From contig NZ_CP047936.1 in the NCBI RefSeq assembly GCF_014279975.1, positions 558,001 to 622,000 on the forward strand: a DNA stretch of 64,000 bases, given 5' to 3'. Shown here one piece after another: positions 9,089 to 16,935 of the stretch. The notes beneath the pieces are model-generated. The model was not told where the DNA came from. It ran no database searches and worked only from the letters and a program-made list of their open reading frames with translations. Origin of the DNA: Synechococcus sp. BIOS-U3-1 (lineage in GTDB: Bacteria; Cyanobacteriota; Cyanobacteriia; PCC-6307; Cyanobiaceae). Position 1 is the first letter of the stretch; every line of letters starts with the position of its first letter. The translations under genes were made by a program, and so were the position numbers.

Positions 9089-9193
9089 ATGGAAACCAAC
9101 GATCTCGGCTTCGTGGCCAGCCTGCTGTTTGTTCTGGTGCCGACCGTCTTCCTGATCATCTTGTTTATTCAGACGAACAGCCGTGAAGGTTGA
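9089..9193 (+). CDS. psbM: Photosystem II protein PsbM
   Basis: A 34-residue single-helix protein, [19 protein letters not shown] followed by [15 protein letters not shown]. Length, short acidic N-terminus and the FIQTNS ending match PsbM, a low-molecular-mass subunit at the PSII dimer interface. It lies 58 bases after the ferredoxin gene and close to psbB, and is followed by a small hairpin that may terminate the transcript. Confidence 0.96.
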   Translation: METNDLGFVASLLFVLVPTVFLIILFIQTNSREG

Positions 9194-9203
9194 GTTCCCT
9201 CAA

Positions 9204-9225
9204 GGCTGACGACATCAGCCGTTTT
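9204..9225 (+). terminator. Probable terminator after psbM
   Basis: A six-pair stem (ggctga with tcagcc) with a five-base loop, followed by GTTTT. It lies ten bases after the psbM stop and just before the convergent stress-protein gene. The T-run is short, so termination may be partial. Confidence 0.5.
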
Positions 9226-9237
9226 GATCGAGATGCT

Positions 9238-10086
9238 TCACCTCTGCTCCGGCTCTCTTACCAGAAGTACCGGGGCAGGGGCATGAACTCGGATGTAGTC
9301 ACTGACTGAACCACCGAGCAGTTTGTCGAGGTCAACCAGTCCTCTTGCCACCAGAGGCCGGCGATCCTGAGAGGCCAGCACAACCAGATCAGCGTTGACC
9401 TTCTCGGCTGCGAAACACACACCCTTGCCAATGTCGGCGTCAGTCACGTGCAAAGGTTTGAGTTCAACGCCAAGTTTTCGAGCTCTCTGCACAGCGCGGT
9501 CGAGGTAGCTGTCGCTTTTGCCAGCTGCTCCTCGGGATGGGGTGGGGTCCTGGCGAGCTACGTGAACGCCTGTCAGTTGTCCTCCGGGAATCTCTTGAAC
9601 CATCTCGCAGGCCAGCTTGAGGGCGTCGTCGCCGACTCCTGTGCCATCGATCGTGACCAGGACCCTATTGATATGTCGGATGTAAAGGTCATCGCGAACC
9701 AGCAACATGGGTCTCGTCGACAGTTGGAAGACGTACTGGCTGGCACTGTTGGACAGGATTGACCGAAGCCTGCCAAGGCCTCTGGACCCCATCACGATTA
9801 GGTCCACGTTTAATTCGTCCGCCACATTGAGAACGGTCTGCTTGGCGTCCCCCTGGCGAATGATTGAATTCACATCCTGTGGATTGAGCCCCAATTTCTC
9901 CACGGATCCAGCCAGGAGACTGCCTGCGCTTTCCCAGTGCTGTTGTGTCGCGGCCATGGTCTGTTCTGGGACCACATGCAGCAGGTTGATTCTGGCTGCC
10001 TTGAAAGCGGGCAAGTCGCGCAGCATGTTGATCATTTCACCGACATGGCCTTTGCCTGAATCAGCGATCAGAAGGTTCTTGAACAC
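9238..10086 (-). CDS. Tandem universal stress protein (two Usp domains)
   Basis: A 282-residue protein made of two Usp domains. The first (about residues 1-140) carries the nucleotide-binding pattern GSRGLGRLRSILSNSASQYV. The second (about 145-280) ends with LLGGSVSDYIRVHAPAPVLLV, a less canonical version of the loop. Tandem Usp proteins are usually cytoplasmic and bind ATP, and are linked to stress survival; the specific trigger is unknown here. It converges with psbM and diverges from the broken thioesterase gene across 54 bases. Confidence 0.9.
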   Translation of the reverse strand: MFKNLLIADSGKGHVGEMINMLRDLPAFKAARINLLHVVPEQTMAATQQHWESAGSLLAGSVEKLGLNPQDVNSIIRQGDAKQTVLNVADELNVDLIVMGSRGLGRLRSILSNSASQYVFQLSTRPMLLVRDDLYIRHINRVLVTIDGTGVGDDALKLACEMVQEIPGGQLTGVHVARQDPTPSRGAAGKSDSYLDRAVQRARKLGVELKPLHVTDADIGKGVCFAAEKVNADLVVLASQDRRPLVARGLVDLDKLLGGSVSDYIRVHAPAPVLLVREPEQR

Positions 10087-10140
10087 GGCGAAGTTTCAGC
10101 CTATGCATCAGCCTATGGCCGATTGGAGTCCGCAGTTCGG

Positions 10141-10590
10141 ATGCTGAATGAGAGCGTTACCAGCCTCCCCTGGCGCCTGATCAAACGAGTCCTGCCACAG
10201 CACACAGACCATGGCGGAGTGATGTGGCACGGAGCGTATGTGGGATGGCTTGAGGAGGCTCGGGTAGAAGCACTGTCCGCCACGGGCTACCCCTAGGAAA
10301 AGATGGCTTCAGGTGGCTTGGAAATGCCTGTTGTTCAGCTTCAGATCCGCTACCGGGAGGCGCTAATGCTTGGAGATGAGGTGGAGCTGATGAGTGTCTC
10401 CAGTGCTCCTCGGGGTGTTCGCTGGCCCTGGTCAACCCGTTTCATGAAGGGTCGTCTCTGTGTGGCTGAGGCCATGGTGGAGCTTGTTTTGGTGAGCGTG
10501 CATCCCGTTCGAAGAGTTCTGCGACATCCGCCTGAAACGGTGGCAGAGGCGTTCAGGGCCCTGGCTCAAGGCCCAAAAGAAAGCCAGTGA
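10141..10590 (+). pseudogene. Hotdog-fold acyl-CoA thioesterase interrupted by in-frame TAG
   Basis: Read through one stop, the frame from the ATG at 10141 gives a near-complete YbgC/4-hydroxybenzoyl-CoA-type thioesterase of about 149 residues. The N-terminal part holds the active-site region TDHGGVMWHGAYVGWLEEAR. A TAG at 10294-10296 follows SATGYP, and the same frame then continues EKMASGGLEMPVVQLQIRY to the natural stop at 10590. No base is gained or lost, so a single substitution (TAC or TAT to TAG is the simplest change) explains it. Either the gene is newly inactivated, the base is a sequencing error, or translation restarts at the ATG at 10303, which would lack the catalytic aspartate. 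Confidence 0.75.
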
Positions 10591-10591
10591 T

Positions 10592-10605
10592 AGTATTTTT
10601 GTACT
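10592..10605 (+). promoter_or_regulatory. Possible LexA (SOS) box before dprA
   Basis: The 14 bases agtatttttgtact resemble the cyanobacterial LexA operator (RGTAC-N3-DGTWCB) with one mismatch in the left half (GTAT for GTAC). The site ends 12 bases before the dprA start codon. It overlaps a separate ten-base palindrome (gtactagtac). This is pattern reading only. Confidence 0.3.
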
Positions 10606-10617
10606 AGTACTGTTGTC

Positions 10618-11733
10618 GTGTTGGAGCGCTCCTGGCGGTGGCTTTGGTTGAAGTGTCCTGGGATTGGTTCGGCCCGGATGCGCCAGCTCTGTTTTGCTGC
10701 CGCTGAGACCCCTCAGGGTTTTCAGGACCTTTGGAGCTGGTCTCTGCCGAGATTGCGCAAGGAGTTCGGATGGCCGGCGTCGGTGCTGTCTTCGTTCGAC
10801 CGTTATCGAGCAAGCCACGGCCTAGCACCTTGCATCGAGGTCCCCATCGATGTTCTGTTGCCTTGTGATCCTTCGTGGCCAGCTTGTTTTGAAAAGCTGG
10901 AGCGCCCGCCTTTGTCGATTCAGTGGCATGGACGTCGAGGCCTGTTGCCCTTGCTCTCGTCGCAACAGGCGGTTGCCGTGGTCGGAACGAGGAGGCCTTC
11001 CAGCCATGGGCTTCGGATGGCGGACAAGTTGGGTCGAGCCCTCGCCCAAGCCCACTGGCCAGTGGTCAGCGGTCTGGCTGAGGGTATTGATGCAGTTGCT
11101 CATCGAGCTTGTCTTCGGGCTGGTGGCAGTCCCGTCGCTGTTCTAGGAACTCCGCTACAGCGTGTTTATCCCACTGAACATCGCTCCTTGCAGAAGGAGG
11201 TCGGGCAGGTTGGCTTGCTGATGACTGAGCTCCGTGATTCCGAGAGGGTCACGCGATCCAGTTTTGCTCTGCGCAACCGCTTGCTCGTCGCTGTCACCAA
11301 GGCTGTAGTGGTGGTGGAGTGTCCAGAGAACAGTGGAGCGCTGCGATCGGCATCGATGGCGCGTTCTTTGGGCATCCCCGTCTGGGTTGTTCCAGGTGAT
11401 GCTCTGCGTGCATCGTCTCAGGGAAGCAATGCGCTGCTTCAATCGGGGGCACTGCCTTTGAACAACACTCAGGATTTGATTCATCAACTTGGGGCAGGCC
11501 CGTGTATTTGTTCTGTTGAGGACGGTGATTCCTTCGCTTTGAAGTCAGAGAGACCACTGATCCCCAATCCTGTGCAGACCCACTTGCTGAAGTTGGTGGA
11601 TGACGATTTCAGCTTCGATGAAATGGTTCAAGCACTGCAATTCAATCCTGAGCGTGTCGCTGCGGAGCTGCTGAAGCTTGAGCTCCAAGGTCTGGTCGTA
11701 GCGCAGCCAGGTCTGCGTTGGCGCTCGCTCTAG
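10618..11733 (+). CDS. dprA: DNA-processing protein DprA
   Basis: A 371-residue protein from a GTG start. It has an N-terminal helical region, then the Rossmann-like DprA core with VVGTRRPSSHG, SGLAEGIDAVAHR and RNRLLVAVTKAVVVVEC (residues about 125-260). A C-terminal winged-helix segment (about 310-370) follows. In competent bacteria DprA protects incoming single-stranded DNA and loads RecA. It is common in cyanobacteria that take up DNA and is also found outside competence. It starts 27 bases after the thioesterase remnant, next to a possible LexA box, and is followed by prmC after 9 bases. Confidence 0.93.
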   Translation: MLERSWRWLWLKCPGIGSARMRQLCFAAAETPQGFQDLWSWSLPRLRKEFGWPASVLSSFDRYRASHGLAPCIEVPIDVLLPCDPSWPACFEKLERPPLSIQWHGRRGLLPLLSSQQAVAVVGTRRPSSHGLRMADKLGRALAQAHWPVVSGLAEGIDAVAHRACLRAGGSPVAVLGTPLQRVYPTEHRSLQKEVGQVGLLMTELRDSERVTRSSFALRNRLLVAVTKAVVVVECPENSGALRSASMARSLGIPVWVVPGDALRASSQGSNALLQSGALPLNNTQDLIHQLGAGPCICSVEDGDSFALKSERPLIPNPVQTHLLKLVDDDFSFDEMVQALQFNPERVAAELLKLELQGLVVAQPGLRWRSL

Positions 11734-11742
11734 GTTGAATCA

Positions 11743-12636
11743 ATGGTGTCCGACCCTTGTTCAGGACAGGAGTTGCTGGTCTGGCGCCGCCGACAGTTGC
11801 TGCGAGGCGGGCGGGCTGTGGATCTCGACTGGCTTCTGGCGATGGAGGCCAATTTGAGCTGGGCTGAACTTCAGCGGCTGCGAATCTTGCCTGAGTCAAT
11901 CGCTCCTCTGGCCAGCACCCTGCAGGACCTGGAGAAGCTCTGGGCAAGACATCTTCAGAATCATGTTCCGTTGCAGCATCTCGTCGGACGCTGTCCATGG
12001 CGTGATCTTGACCTTCAGATCAGCCCAGCAGCGCTGATCCCGCGGCAGGAGACGGAACTTCTGATTGATTTCGCACTTGATTGTCTTCAAGATCAACAAC
12101 CTCCTGGTTGCGGATCTGCGGGTCGCTGGGCTGATCTGGGAACAGGTAGCGGAGCGCTGGCGATTGCCCTCGCTCGTGCCCTTCCGCGATGGGACGGACA
12201 TGCTGTGGATCTCAGCACTGCTGCTCTCGAATTGGCGCGGATCAACCTCAACGCCTTGACGACTTCTCGGACATGGCATTTGCATCAAGGATCTTGGTGG
12301 GATCCCCTCGATCAATGGTGGGGACAGTTCAACCTCGTTGTCGCCAATCCGCCTTATATCCCGTCCCAGGTTGTAGACGCTCTCGATCCCCTCGTACGCG
12401 ACCACGAACCAAGACAGGCTCTGTGTGGAGGTGAGGACGGTTTGGATTGCTGTAAAGCGATTCTGGATCGGGCCCCTCAGGCACTCTCCCCAGGCGGATG
12501 GCTGCTGCTTGAGCATCATCATGATCAGAGTGATCAGGTGCTTGGCCTGATGAGATCTGCAGGACTCGTGCGTTCCAGAGCTCGCTGTGATCTCAGCGGC
12601 GTGAAGCGTTTTGCGATCGCCAGGCGCCCCCTTTGA
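11743..12636 (+). CDS. prmC: Release factor glutamine methyltransferase PrmC
   Basis: A 297-residue SAM-dependent methyltransferase that modifies the GGQ glutamine of peptide-release factors. The N-terminal helical domain carries a PLQHLVGRCPWRDLDL segment. The catalytic domain has motif I DLGTGSGALAIALA (about residue 130) and the diagnostic NPPYIPS (about 205). Length is normal. It lies between dprA and the Sua5/TsaC gene on the same strand, a likely translation-quality cluster. Confidence 0.93.
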   Translation: MVSDPCSGQELLVWRRRQLLRGGRAVDLDWLLAMEANLSWAELQRLRILPESIAPLASTLQDLEKLWARHLQNHVPLQHLVGRCPWRDLDLQISPAALIPRQETELLIDFALDCLQDQQPPGCGSAGRWADLGTGSGALAIALARALPRWDGHAVDLSTAALELARINLNALTTSRTWHLHQGSWWDPLDQWWGQFNLVVANPPYIPSQVVDALDPLVRDHEPRQALCGGEDGLDCCKAILDRAPQALSPGGWLLLEHHHDQSDQVLGLMRSAGLVRSRARCDLSGVKRFAIARRPL

Positions 12637-12663
12637 CGCTGATCCTGTTCTTCGCTCTTCCTC

Positions 12664-13281
12664 ATGACCAATGCCAAGTCTTGTTTGATGTCAGCCAAGC
12701 AGTTGGCACTGCATCTCACGGGTGGTGGAGCAGCTCTGCTGCCCACGGATACCTTGCCAGCACTTGCTGCTTCCCCCGATTATGCGGCACAGCTCTGGAC
12801 TCTCAAGCAGCGTCCGCAGGACAAGCCTTTGATCCTGATGGCAGCTCAGGCTGATCAGTTACTAGCACTCACCACTGAAGACGCCAGGGTTGACGCTGAA
12901 CCGCTGGCCCGTCGTTTCTGGCCAGGGGCACTCACCCTCGTGCTTCCCGTTGAGGGGTGTCTCACTCAGAGCCTCAACCCCGGTCAAGGAACCCTGGGAA
13001 TGCGTATTCCAGCATGTGATTTGACCCGAGCCCTGCTGATGCAGAGCGGTCCACTGGCGACAACGAGTGCCAATCCTTCGGGCGCACCGCCAACTCAGAG
13101 CGCAGCCGAAGCCGCTGACGCTTTCCCGGATCTGCCGCTGCTGGCTCCTCTGCCTTGGCCTGATCCATCCGGTTTGGCGAGCACCGTGATTGCCTGGACA
13201 TCTTCCGGATATTGGCAATTGCTCCGCCAGGGCGCTGTGATGGTTGATGTGATTGAGAAATCCCCCCCATGCTCTGGCTGA
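12664..13281 (+). CDS. Sua5/YciO/YrdC (TsaC) family protein
   Basis: A 205-residue protein of the L-threonylcarbamoyladenylate synthase family, which starts the t6A37 modification of tRNAs. Visible motifs are PTDTLPALAA (about residue 26), the KQRPQDKPLILM substrate-binding segment, the FWPGALTLVLP strand and TSANPSG near residue 140. The TsaC-type length lacks the extra Sua5 C-terminal domain. The usual PTDTVYGL loop is altered to PTDTLPAL, so a YciO-like or specialised role cannot be excluded. It overlaps the next small gene by 13 bases. Confidence 0.85.
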   Translation: MTNAKSCLMSAKQLALHLTGGGAALLPTDTLPALAASPDYAAQLWTLKQRPQDKPLILMAAQADQLLALTTEDARVDAEPLARRFWPGALTLVLPVEGCLTQSLNPGQGTLGMRIPACDLTRALLMQSGPLATTSANPSGAPPTQSAAEAADAFPDLPLLAPLPWPDPSGLASTVIAWTSSGYWQLLRQGAVMVDVIEKSPPCSG

Positions 13282-13442
13282 TCGCCCTTGTGCTGGCGCT
13301 CCAAGCCCTCTTTCACTGGACGCTGGAACCGGCGATTCGTTGGCTTACGCCCTTGTTCGAACTGAGACTGCTGCCTGTGCTACTGGCTTTGGTGGGGGTC
13401 TGGCTGCTGGCTGGGCGCACTGAGTCGGAGAGAAAGCACTGA
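13269..13442 (+). CDS. Small two-helix membrane protein
   Basis: A 57-residue hydrophobic protein with two predicted membrane spans: LWLIALVLALQALF at the start and LLPVLLALVGVWLLAG near the end. The C-terminus is charged. It overlaps the end of the TsaC-like gene by 13 bases, which supports translational coupling. I do not recognise a family. Confidence 0.55.
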   Translation: MLWLIALVLALQALFHWTLEPAIRWLTPLFELRLLPVLLALVGVWLLAGRTESERKH

Positions 13443-13465
13443 ACGCTCGGAGTTGAGTGCTGACA

Positions 13466-13537
13466 AGCCGGCTGACGGATTTGAACCGACGACCTTCGCT
13501 TTACAAAAGCGCTGCTCTACCACTGAGCTAAGCCGGC
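13466..13537 (-). tRNA. tRNA-Thr (TGT)
   Basis: A 72-nt cloverleaf with acceptor arms GCCGGCT and AGCCGGC, D-arm GCTCAGTGGTAGAGC, anticodon loop TTTGTAA (TGT) and T-arm GTCGGTTCAAATCCG. The discriminator is T and CCA is not encoded. Its first ten bases also form the end of the upstream LuxR-type reading frame, including its stop codon. Confidence 0.97.
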
Positions 13538-13770
13538 AATGAGGGAATCCTACTGGCGCACATCCGCTTGTCTTCCGTGACCTGCTGCATCCACCAAAGG
13601 CTGAGCTGCAGTCGTGAACGACAACCTGTCTTCCCCAGGGCTCTGCTGATATGGCTTTCAACGGTGCGCACGCTCAAAACGAGTATTTCAGCGATGGCAC
13701 GATTGCTATTGCCCTGCAGCAAAAGATTGAGCACGCCAATTTCTGCTGGTGTGAGCTGAAAGTTCGTCAT
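13528..13770 (-). CDS. Stand-alone LuxR-type helix-turn-helix regulator
   Basis: An 80-residue protein consisting almost entirely of a LuxR/GerE DNA-binding domain: LTPAEIGVLNLLLQG, NSNRAIAEIL, then LSVRTVESHISRALGKTG. No receiver or ligand domain is present. Cyanobacteria carry such small stand-alone regulators, including PedR, which responds to photosynthetic electron flow; whether this is PedR cannot be settled from sequence alone. It follows minE by 48 bases on the same strand. Its TAG stop at 13528-13530 lies inside tRNA-Thr, so RNase P processing would cut off the stop codon. Confidence 0.75.
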   Translation of the reverse strand: MTNFQLTPAEIGVLNLLLQGNSNRAIAEILVLSVRTVESHISRALGKTGCRSRLQLSLWWMQQVTEDKRMCASRIPSLPA

Positions 13771-13818
13771 GGGTCGCGAGAAGTCCTGGTGTTGGGATTC
13801 CCCTCAATCGCCAACGCG

Positions 13819-14097
13819 TCACTCCTGTGAGCTGGTCGCCATTGACCGTCTGATCGGCAGATTGGCCACCAGTGCTGTGACACGATCTTCGGTCTCCAGG
13901 CTCACATCGCCTTCCTCGAGATCTATGTCCACATATTTGGCCACGACTTCAAAAATTTCGCGTCGCATCTGATCAAGAGTTTCAGGGCTCAGGTCACTGC
14001 GATCGTGGGCGAGAACCAACTGCAAGCGTTCACGTGCTGTGGTTGCACTAGCGGGTTGACGGCGCAGGATTTTGTCGATCAGGTCTTGCAAAGTCAT
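13819..14097 (-). CDS. minE: Cell-division topological specificity factor MinE
   Basis: A 92-residue protein with the MinE order: an N-terminal amphipathic MinD-binding stretch (residues about 1-30, with [18 protein letters not shown]) and a dimerising C-terminal domain ([22 protein letters not shown]). MinE drives the MinCD inhibitor away from mid-cell so that FtsZ assembles there. It starts five bases after the minD stop. Confidence 0.95.
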   Translation of the reverse strand: MTLQDLIDKILRRQPASATTARERLQLVLAHDRSDLSPETLDQMRREIFEVVAKYVDIDLEEGDVSLETEDRVTALVANLPIRRSMATSSQE

Positions 14098-14102
14098 GGC
14101 AT

Positions 14103-14918
14103 TCAGAAAATCTTGGTTTGCATCAGTTGGCGCACCCTGGCGCGAATTCCGCGTCGTCCGCTCTTCGCAGGGTCCATGAGGGGGATGTCCTCCCCTTGGA
14201 GGCGCCGAGCGATGTTCCCGTAAGCCTTTGCAGCAGGGGAAGCATGTCCATTGAGTGTTAAGGGTTCACCTCGGTTGGTGCTGACAATCACCTGCTCATC
14301 TTCAAGAACCAGGCCCAGCAGCGGTAAAGCCAGGATGTCTGTGACGTCGTCGACCGCCAACATCTCCTGATTGGCCATCATTTTTGGTCTCACTCTGTTC
14401 AGCACGAGCTGAACGGGTGAGACGCCTTGGGTATTCAGCAAACCGATCACACGATCTGCGTCTCTAACCGCCGACACTTCAGGAGTTGTGATCACGATCG
14501 CTTCCTTTGCTGCTGCAACGGCATTTTTGAAACCGTCTTCGATTCCTGCTGGGCAATCGATCAGAACGTAGTCAAAACGCTCCGACAGCATTCCAACAAT
14601 GGTTTGCATGTCCTCAGGTTTCAACCACTCGAGCATCCGCGGATTCCCTGCAGGCAGTAGTGCCAGGTTCGGCTCTTGCTTGTGCTTCACCAGAGCCTGG
14701 TCAAGCCGGCAGGTTTCTGCCAGCACCTCCTGAGCGGTGAACACGATTCGATTTTCAAGGCCAAGCAGCAGATCGAGATTTCTGAGGCCGAAGTCCGCAT
14801 CCAGAACCACGGTGCGAGCCCCTTGCCCGGCCAGCGCAATGCCGAGATTGGCAGTGAGGGTGGTCTTGCCGACGCCACCCTTTCCCGAGCAGATCAGGAT
14901 CGTTCGCGAATTGGTCAC
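14103..14918 (-). CDS. minD: Septum-site determining ATPase MinD
   Basis: A 271-residue protein from the GTG at 14918 ([20 protein letters not shown]). The deviant Walker A motif is [10 protein letters not shown], followed by [14 protein letters not shown] and the Walker B region [12 protein letters not shown]. The C-terminus ends with a basic amphipathic stretch ([15 protein letters not shown]) that fits the membrane-targeting helix. A longer frame to 15047 overlaps minC and is not supported. It is part of a minC-minD-minE unit. Confidence 0.96.
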   Translation of the reverse strand: MTNSRTILICSGKGGVGKTTLTANLGIALAGQGARTVVLDADFGLRNLDLLLGLENRIVFTAQEVLAETCRLDQALVKHKQEPNLALLPAGNPRMLEWLKPEDMQTIVGMLSERFDYVLIDCPAGIEDGFKNAVAAAKEAIVITTPEVSAVRDADRVIGLLNTQGVSPVQLVLNRVRPKMMANQEMLAVDDVTDILALPLLGLVLEDEQVIVSTNRGEPLTLNGHASPAAKAYGNIARRLQGEDIPLMDPAKSGRRGIRARVRQLMQTKIF

Positions 14919-14980
14919 GGGGTCCCGTTTTGATCGCGCCACCTTAATGGCATTGATTCCTCTCGTCTGCCTGATATCGA

Positions 14981-15661
14981 TCAGGTTTGCTGAGCGAAGA
15001 AGGGAGCACTGGCTGGCTCGATGGAGATGGCACCATCCAGAACGCAAGCCTGCTCGGCGAGACCTGGCTGGGGCTGTTCTTCAGGACCTCGCGCCACAAG
15101 CTCCGCGATCCGCAACTGAAGTGGTCTCAGCTGCAATGCCACGATCCTGGCATTGCAGTTTCCCTTGCTGCCAGCGTGGGCTCGACCTCGCAGGCGTCCC
15201 CAGACGTAGACATCTCCCTCAGCGGATGCCGACCCCCCTGGGTTTACATCACCAATGATCAGCAGGTGACCTCGAGTTTCGATGTGATCACCGGAGCGCA
15301 AGGTTCCTCGATGAACGGTGAGGTCAGCGTGGGTGTTGGTCTCGTTCGGTTGATCATCCCTGGCTTCACTGGTGTGGACGTCATGACTGGCCTCTCGAAC
15401 AGGCAAACCCAGTGCTGCTGTGCTGATCAACGTGTCTCGGCAGCGCGTGACCACCAACTGAACCTCGTGGCCAGCTTGATGCAACGCATGGAGCAGTTCG
15501 TCCAGATCGCGACAGCTCAGGCTCCAGTCTCCAATGTCAAGATCGATGGCTCCTGGGGGGATGGATGGCAGCTGTGCTGGCAGCCATTGCTGCCAAGCCA
15601 CGGAACGGAACCCCGGGAGTCTGAGGCAGTACGGGACCTGCTCTGTTGGTTCAACGGTCAT
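14981..15661 (-). CDS. minC: Septum-site determining protein MinC
   Basis: A 226-residue protein from the ATG at 15661 (MTVEPTEQV). The N-terminal half is divergent. The C-terminal domain has the right-handed beta-helix repeats with VHRGTLRSGDHIETRGHLLI, GDVNPGGSASAEGDVYVWGRLRGRAHAG and a final helix ending in IARIVALQLRPLQLRI-like sequence. MinC blocks FtsZ polymerisation away from mid-cell and is carried by MinD. A longer frame to 15892 overlaps the HD gene and is unlikely. It lies 62 bases upstream of minD. Confidence 0.93.
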   Translation of the reverse strand: MTVEPTEQVPYCLRLPGFRSVAWQQWLPAQLPSIPPGAIDLDIGDWSLSCRDLDELLHALHQAGHEVQLVVTRCRDTLISTAALGLPVREASHDVHTSEARDDQPNETNTHADLTVHRGTLRSGDHIETRGHLLIIGDVNPGGSASAEGDVYVWGRLRGRAHAGSKGNCNARIVALQLRPLQLRIAELVARGPEEQPQPGLAEQACVLDGAISIEPASAPFFAQQT

Positions 15662-15687
15662 GGCCGGACAGTAGGGAGATCCTCCGC

Positions 15688-16935
15688 CTAGCGAATGCTG
15701 GCCATGGCCACATTCAGTTCGGTTGAGATCTCTCCTGGGTGAATCAACCAGGCTGACGCTGCAGGAATCGCGAGGCTGTTCACCAGTGGCGAGCACTGTT
15801 CGAGCGCCTGAAGGCTTTGACCATCCCACAAGCGCAATCCACCTCGATAGGGGTGGTATCCCCGGATCTGATGATGTCGAAGTCCACAACACATCTCAGG
15901 GTCGAGGCCTGCTGCAGCTGCATAGGTCTGCGCTTTAGCCAGCATTTCCAACTGCGTTGATGCTTCCATCTGGCTGACATCGAGAGCTTTAAACAGTCTC
16001 CTGTTCAGAAATCGATCACAGAGATCGGCAAGCGGCTCGGGTGCTTCCTCCCTCCATCGCTGAAAGTGATAGCCGGTTCGTAGGTCGTCGTTGGAGAGAT
16101 AACTGTGGAGGTCGAGCTCCTGGGTCTGCCAAAGCCATGCCTGCATGGTTCGGTCAGCCCAGATTCGACTGGGGCCAAGCAGTCGCGCTTGGCGGATCAA
16201 CTGATCCAGCAACCAATTGCAAACCACATTGAGGCGGTGGTTGTAAACGCTGCGGTACATCAGGCTTCGGACCACCAGGTAGTGCTCCACCGCCATTAAT
16301 CCCTTCGGATGAATGGCCAATTCACCATCGGGTGCCAGGGTGATCGCACTGAGGATGCGATCTAGGTCCAGCTGGCCATATCGGGCCCCTGTGCTGTAGC
16401 TGTCGCGTAAGAGGTAATCCAGACGATCACAATCAAGCTGGCTGCTCACTAGAGCCTTGATAACGCCACGTTCGCTACGTCCATGTTCCAGAAGATCGGC
16501 CACCGAGGCAGCTGTGCCTGACGCAAACTGTTCGAGCGGGCCCTGAATGTCAGGGTGTTCCCTGATCACACGAGCTGACCACTGTTCGTGGTGCGTGCCA
16601 AACATCTCCTCGCCTGAATGGCTGAGAGGTGCGTGGCCAAGGTCATGGAGCAGAGCGGCGGCATAAAGCACACCCTTTTGTTTGTCCAGGGAGGCATCGA
16701 GCTCAATTAGGCGGCCCATCGCTCGGCGCGCGATGGCAAAGACACCCAGCGAGTGGGTGAATCGACTGGATTCGGCGCCGTGGAACGTGAGAAAGGCTGG
16801 GCCGAGCTGGCGGATGCGTCTAAGACGTTGAAAAGGTGCTGAATCAACCAGCGCAAGCACCATGGCTTCCGCTGGTTGATCGGCGTCCAGGCTGATGCTG
16901 CGATGGAGTGGGTCGTGATAGGTGCGAGAGCCCAT
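15688..16935 (-). CDS. HD-domain phosphohydrolase (dGTPase/SAMHD1-like)
   Basis: A 415-residue HD-superfamily protein. The metal-binding pattern is clear: SRFTHSLGVF (first His near residue 60), LLHDLGHAPLSHSGE (HD near residue 97) and a later LDCDRLDYLLRDS. It belongs to the COG1078-type hydrolases, some of which cut dNTPs; the substrate here is not known. Its ATG follows the ctpA stop directly (TGA then ATG), so the two are translationally coupled, and minC follows 26 bases later. Confidence 0.85.
   Translation of the reverse strand: MGSRTYHDPLHRSISLDADQPAEAMVLALVDSAPFQRLRRIRQLGPAFLTFHGAESSRFTHSLGVFAIARRAMGRLIELDASLDKQKGVLYAAALLHDLGHAPLSHSGEEMFGTHHEQWSARVIREHPDIQGPLEQFASGTAASVADLLEHGRSERGVIKALVSSQLDCDRLDYLLRDSYSTGARYGQLDLDRILSAITLAPDGELAIHPKGLMAVEHYLVVRSLMYRSVYNHRLNVVCNWLLDQLIRQARLLGPSRIWADRTMQAWLWQTQELDLHSYLSNDDLRTGYHFQRWREEAPEPLADLCDRFLNRRLFKALDVSQMEASTQLEMLAKAQTYAAAAGLDPEMCCGLRHHQIRGYHPYRGGLRLWDGQSLQALEQCSPLVNSLAIPAASAWLIHPGEISTELNVAMASIR

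Noticed and set aside
10603-10612. gtactagtac palindrome as a LexA box
   Set aside because: Spacing between half-sites is two bases, not four; the overlapping site at 10592-10605 is the better candidate.
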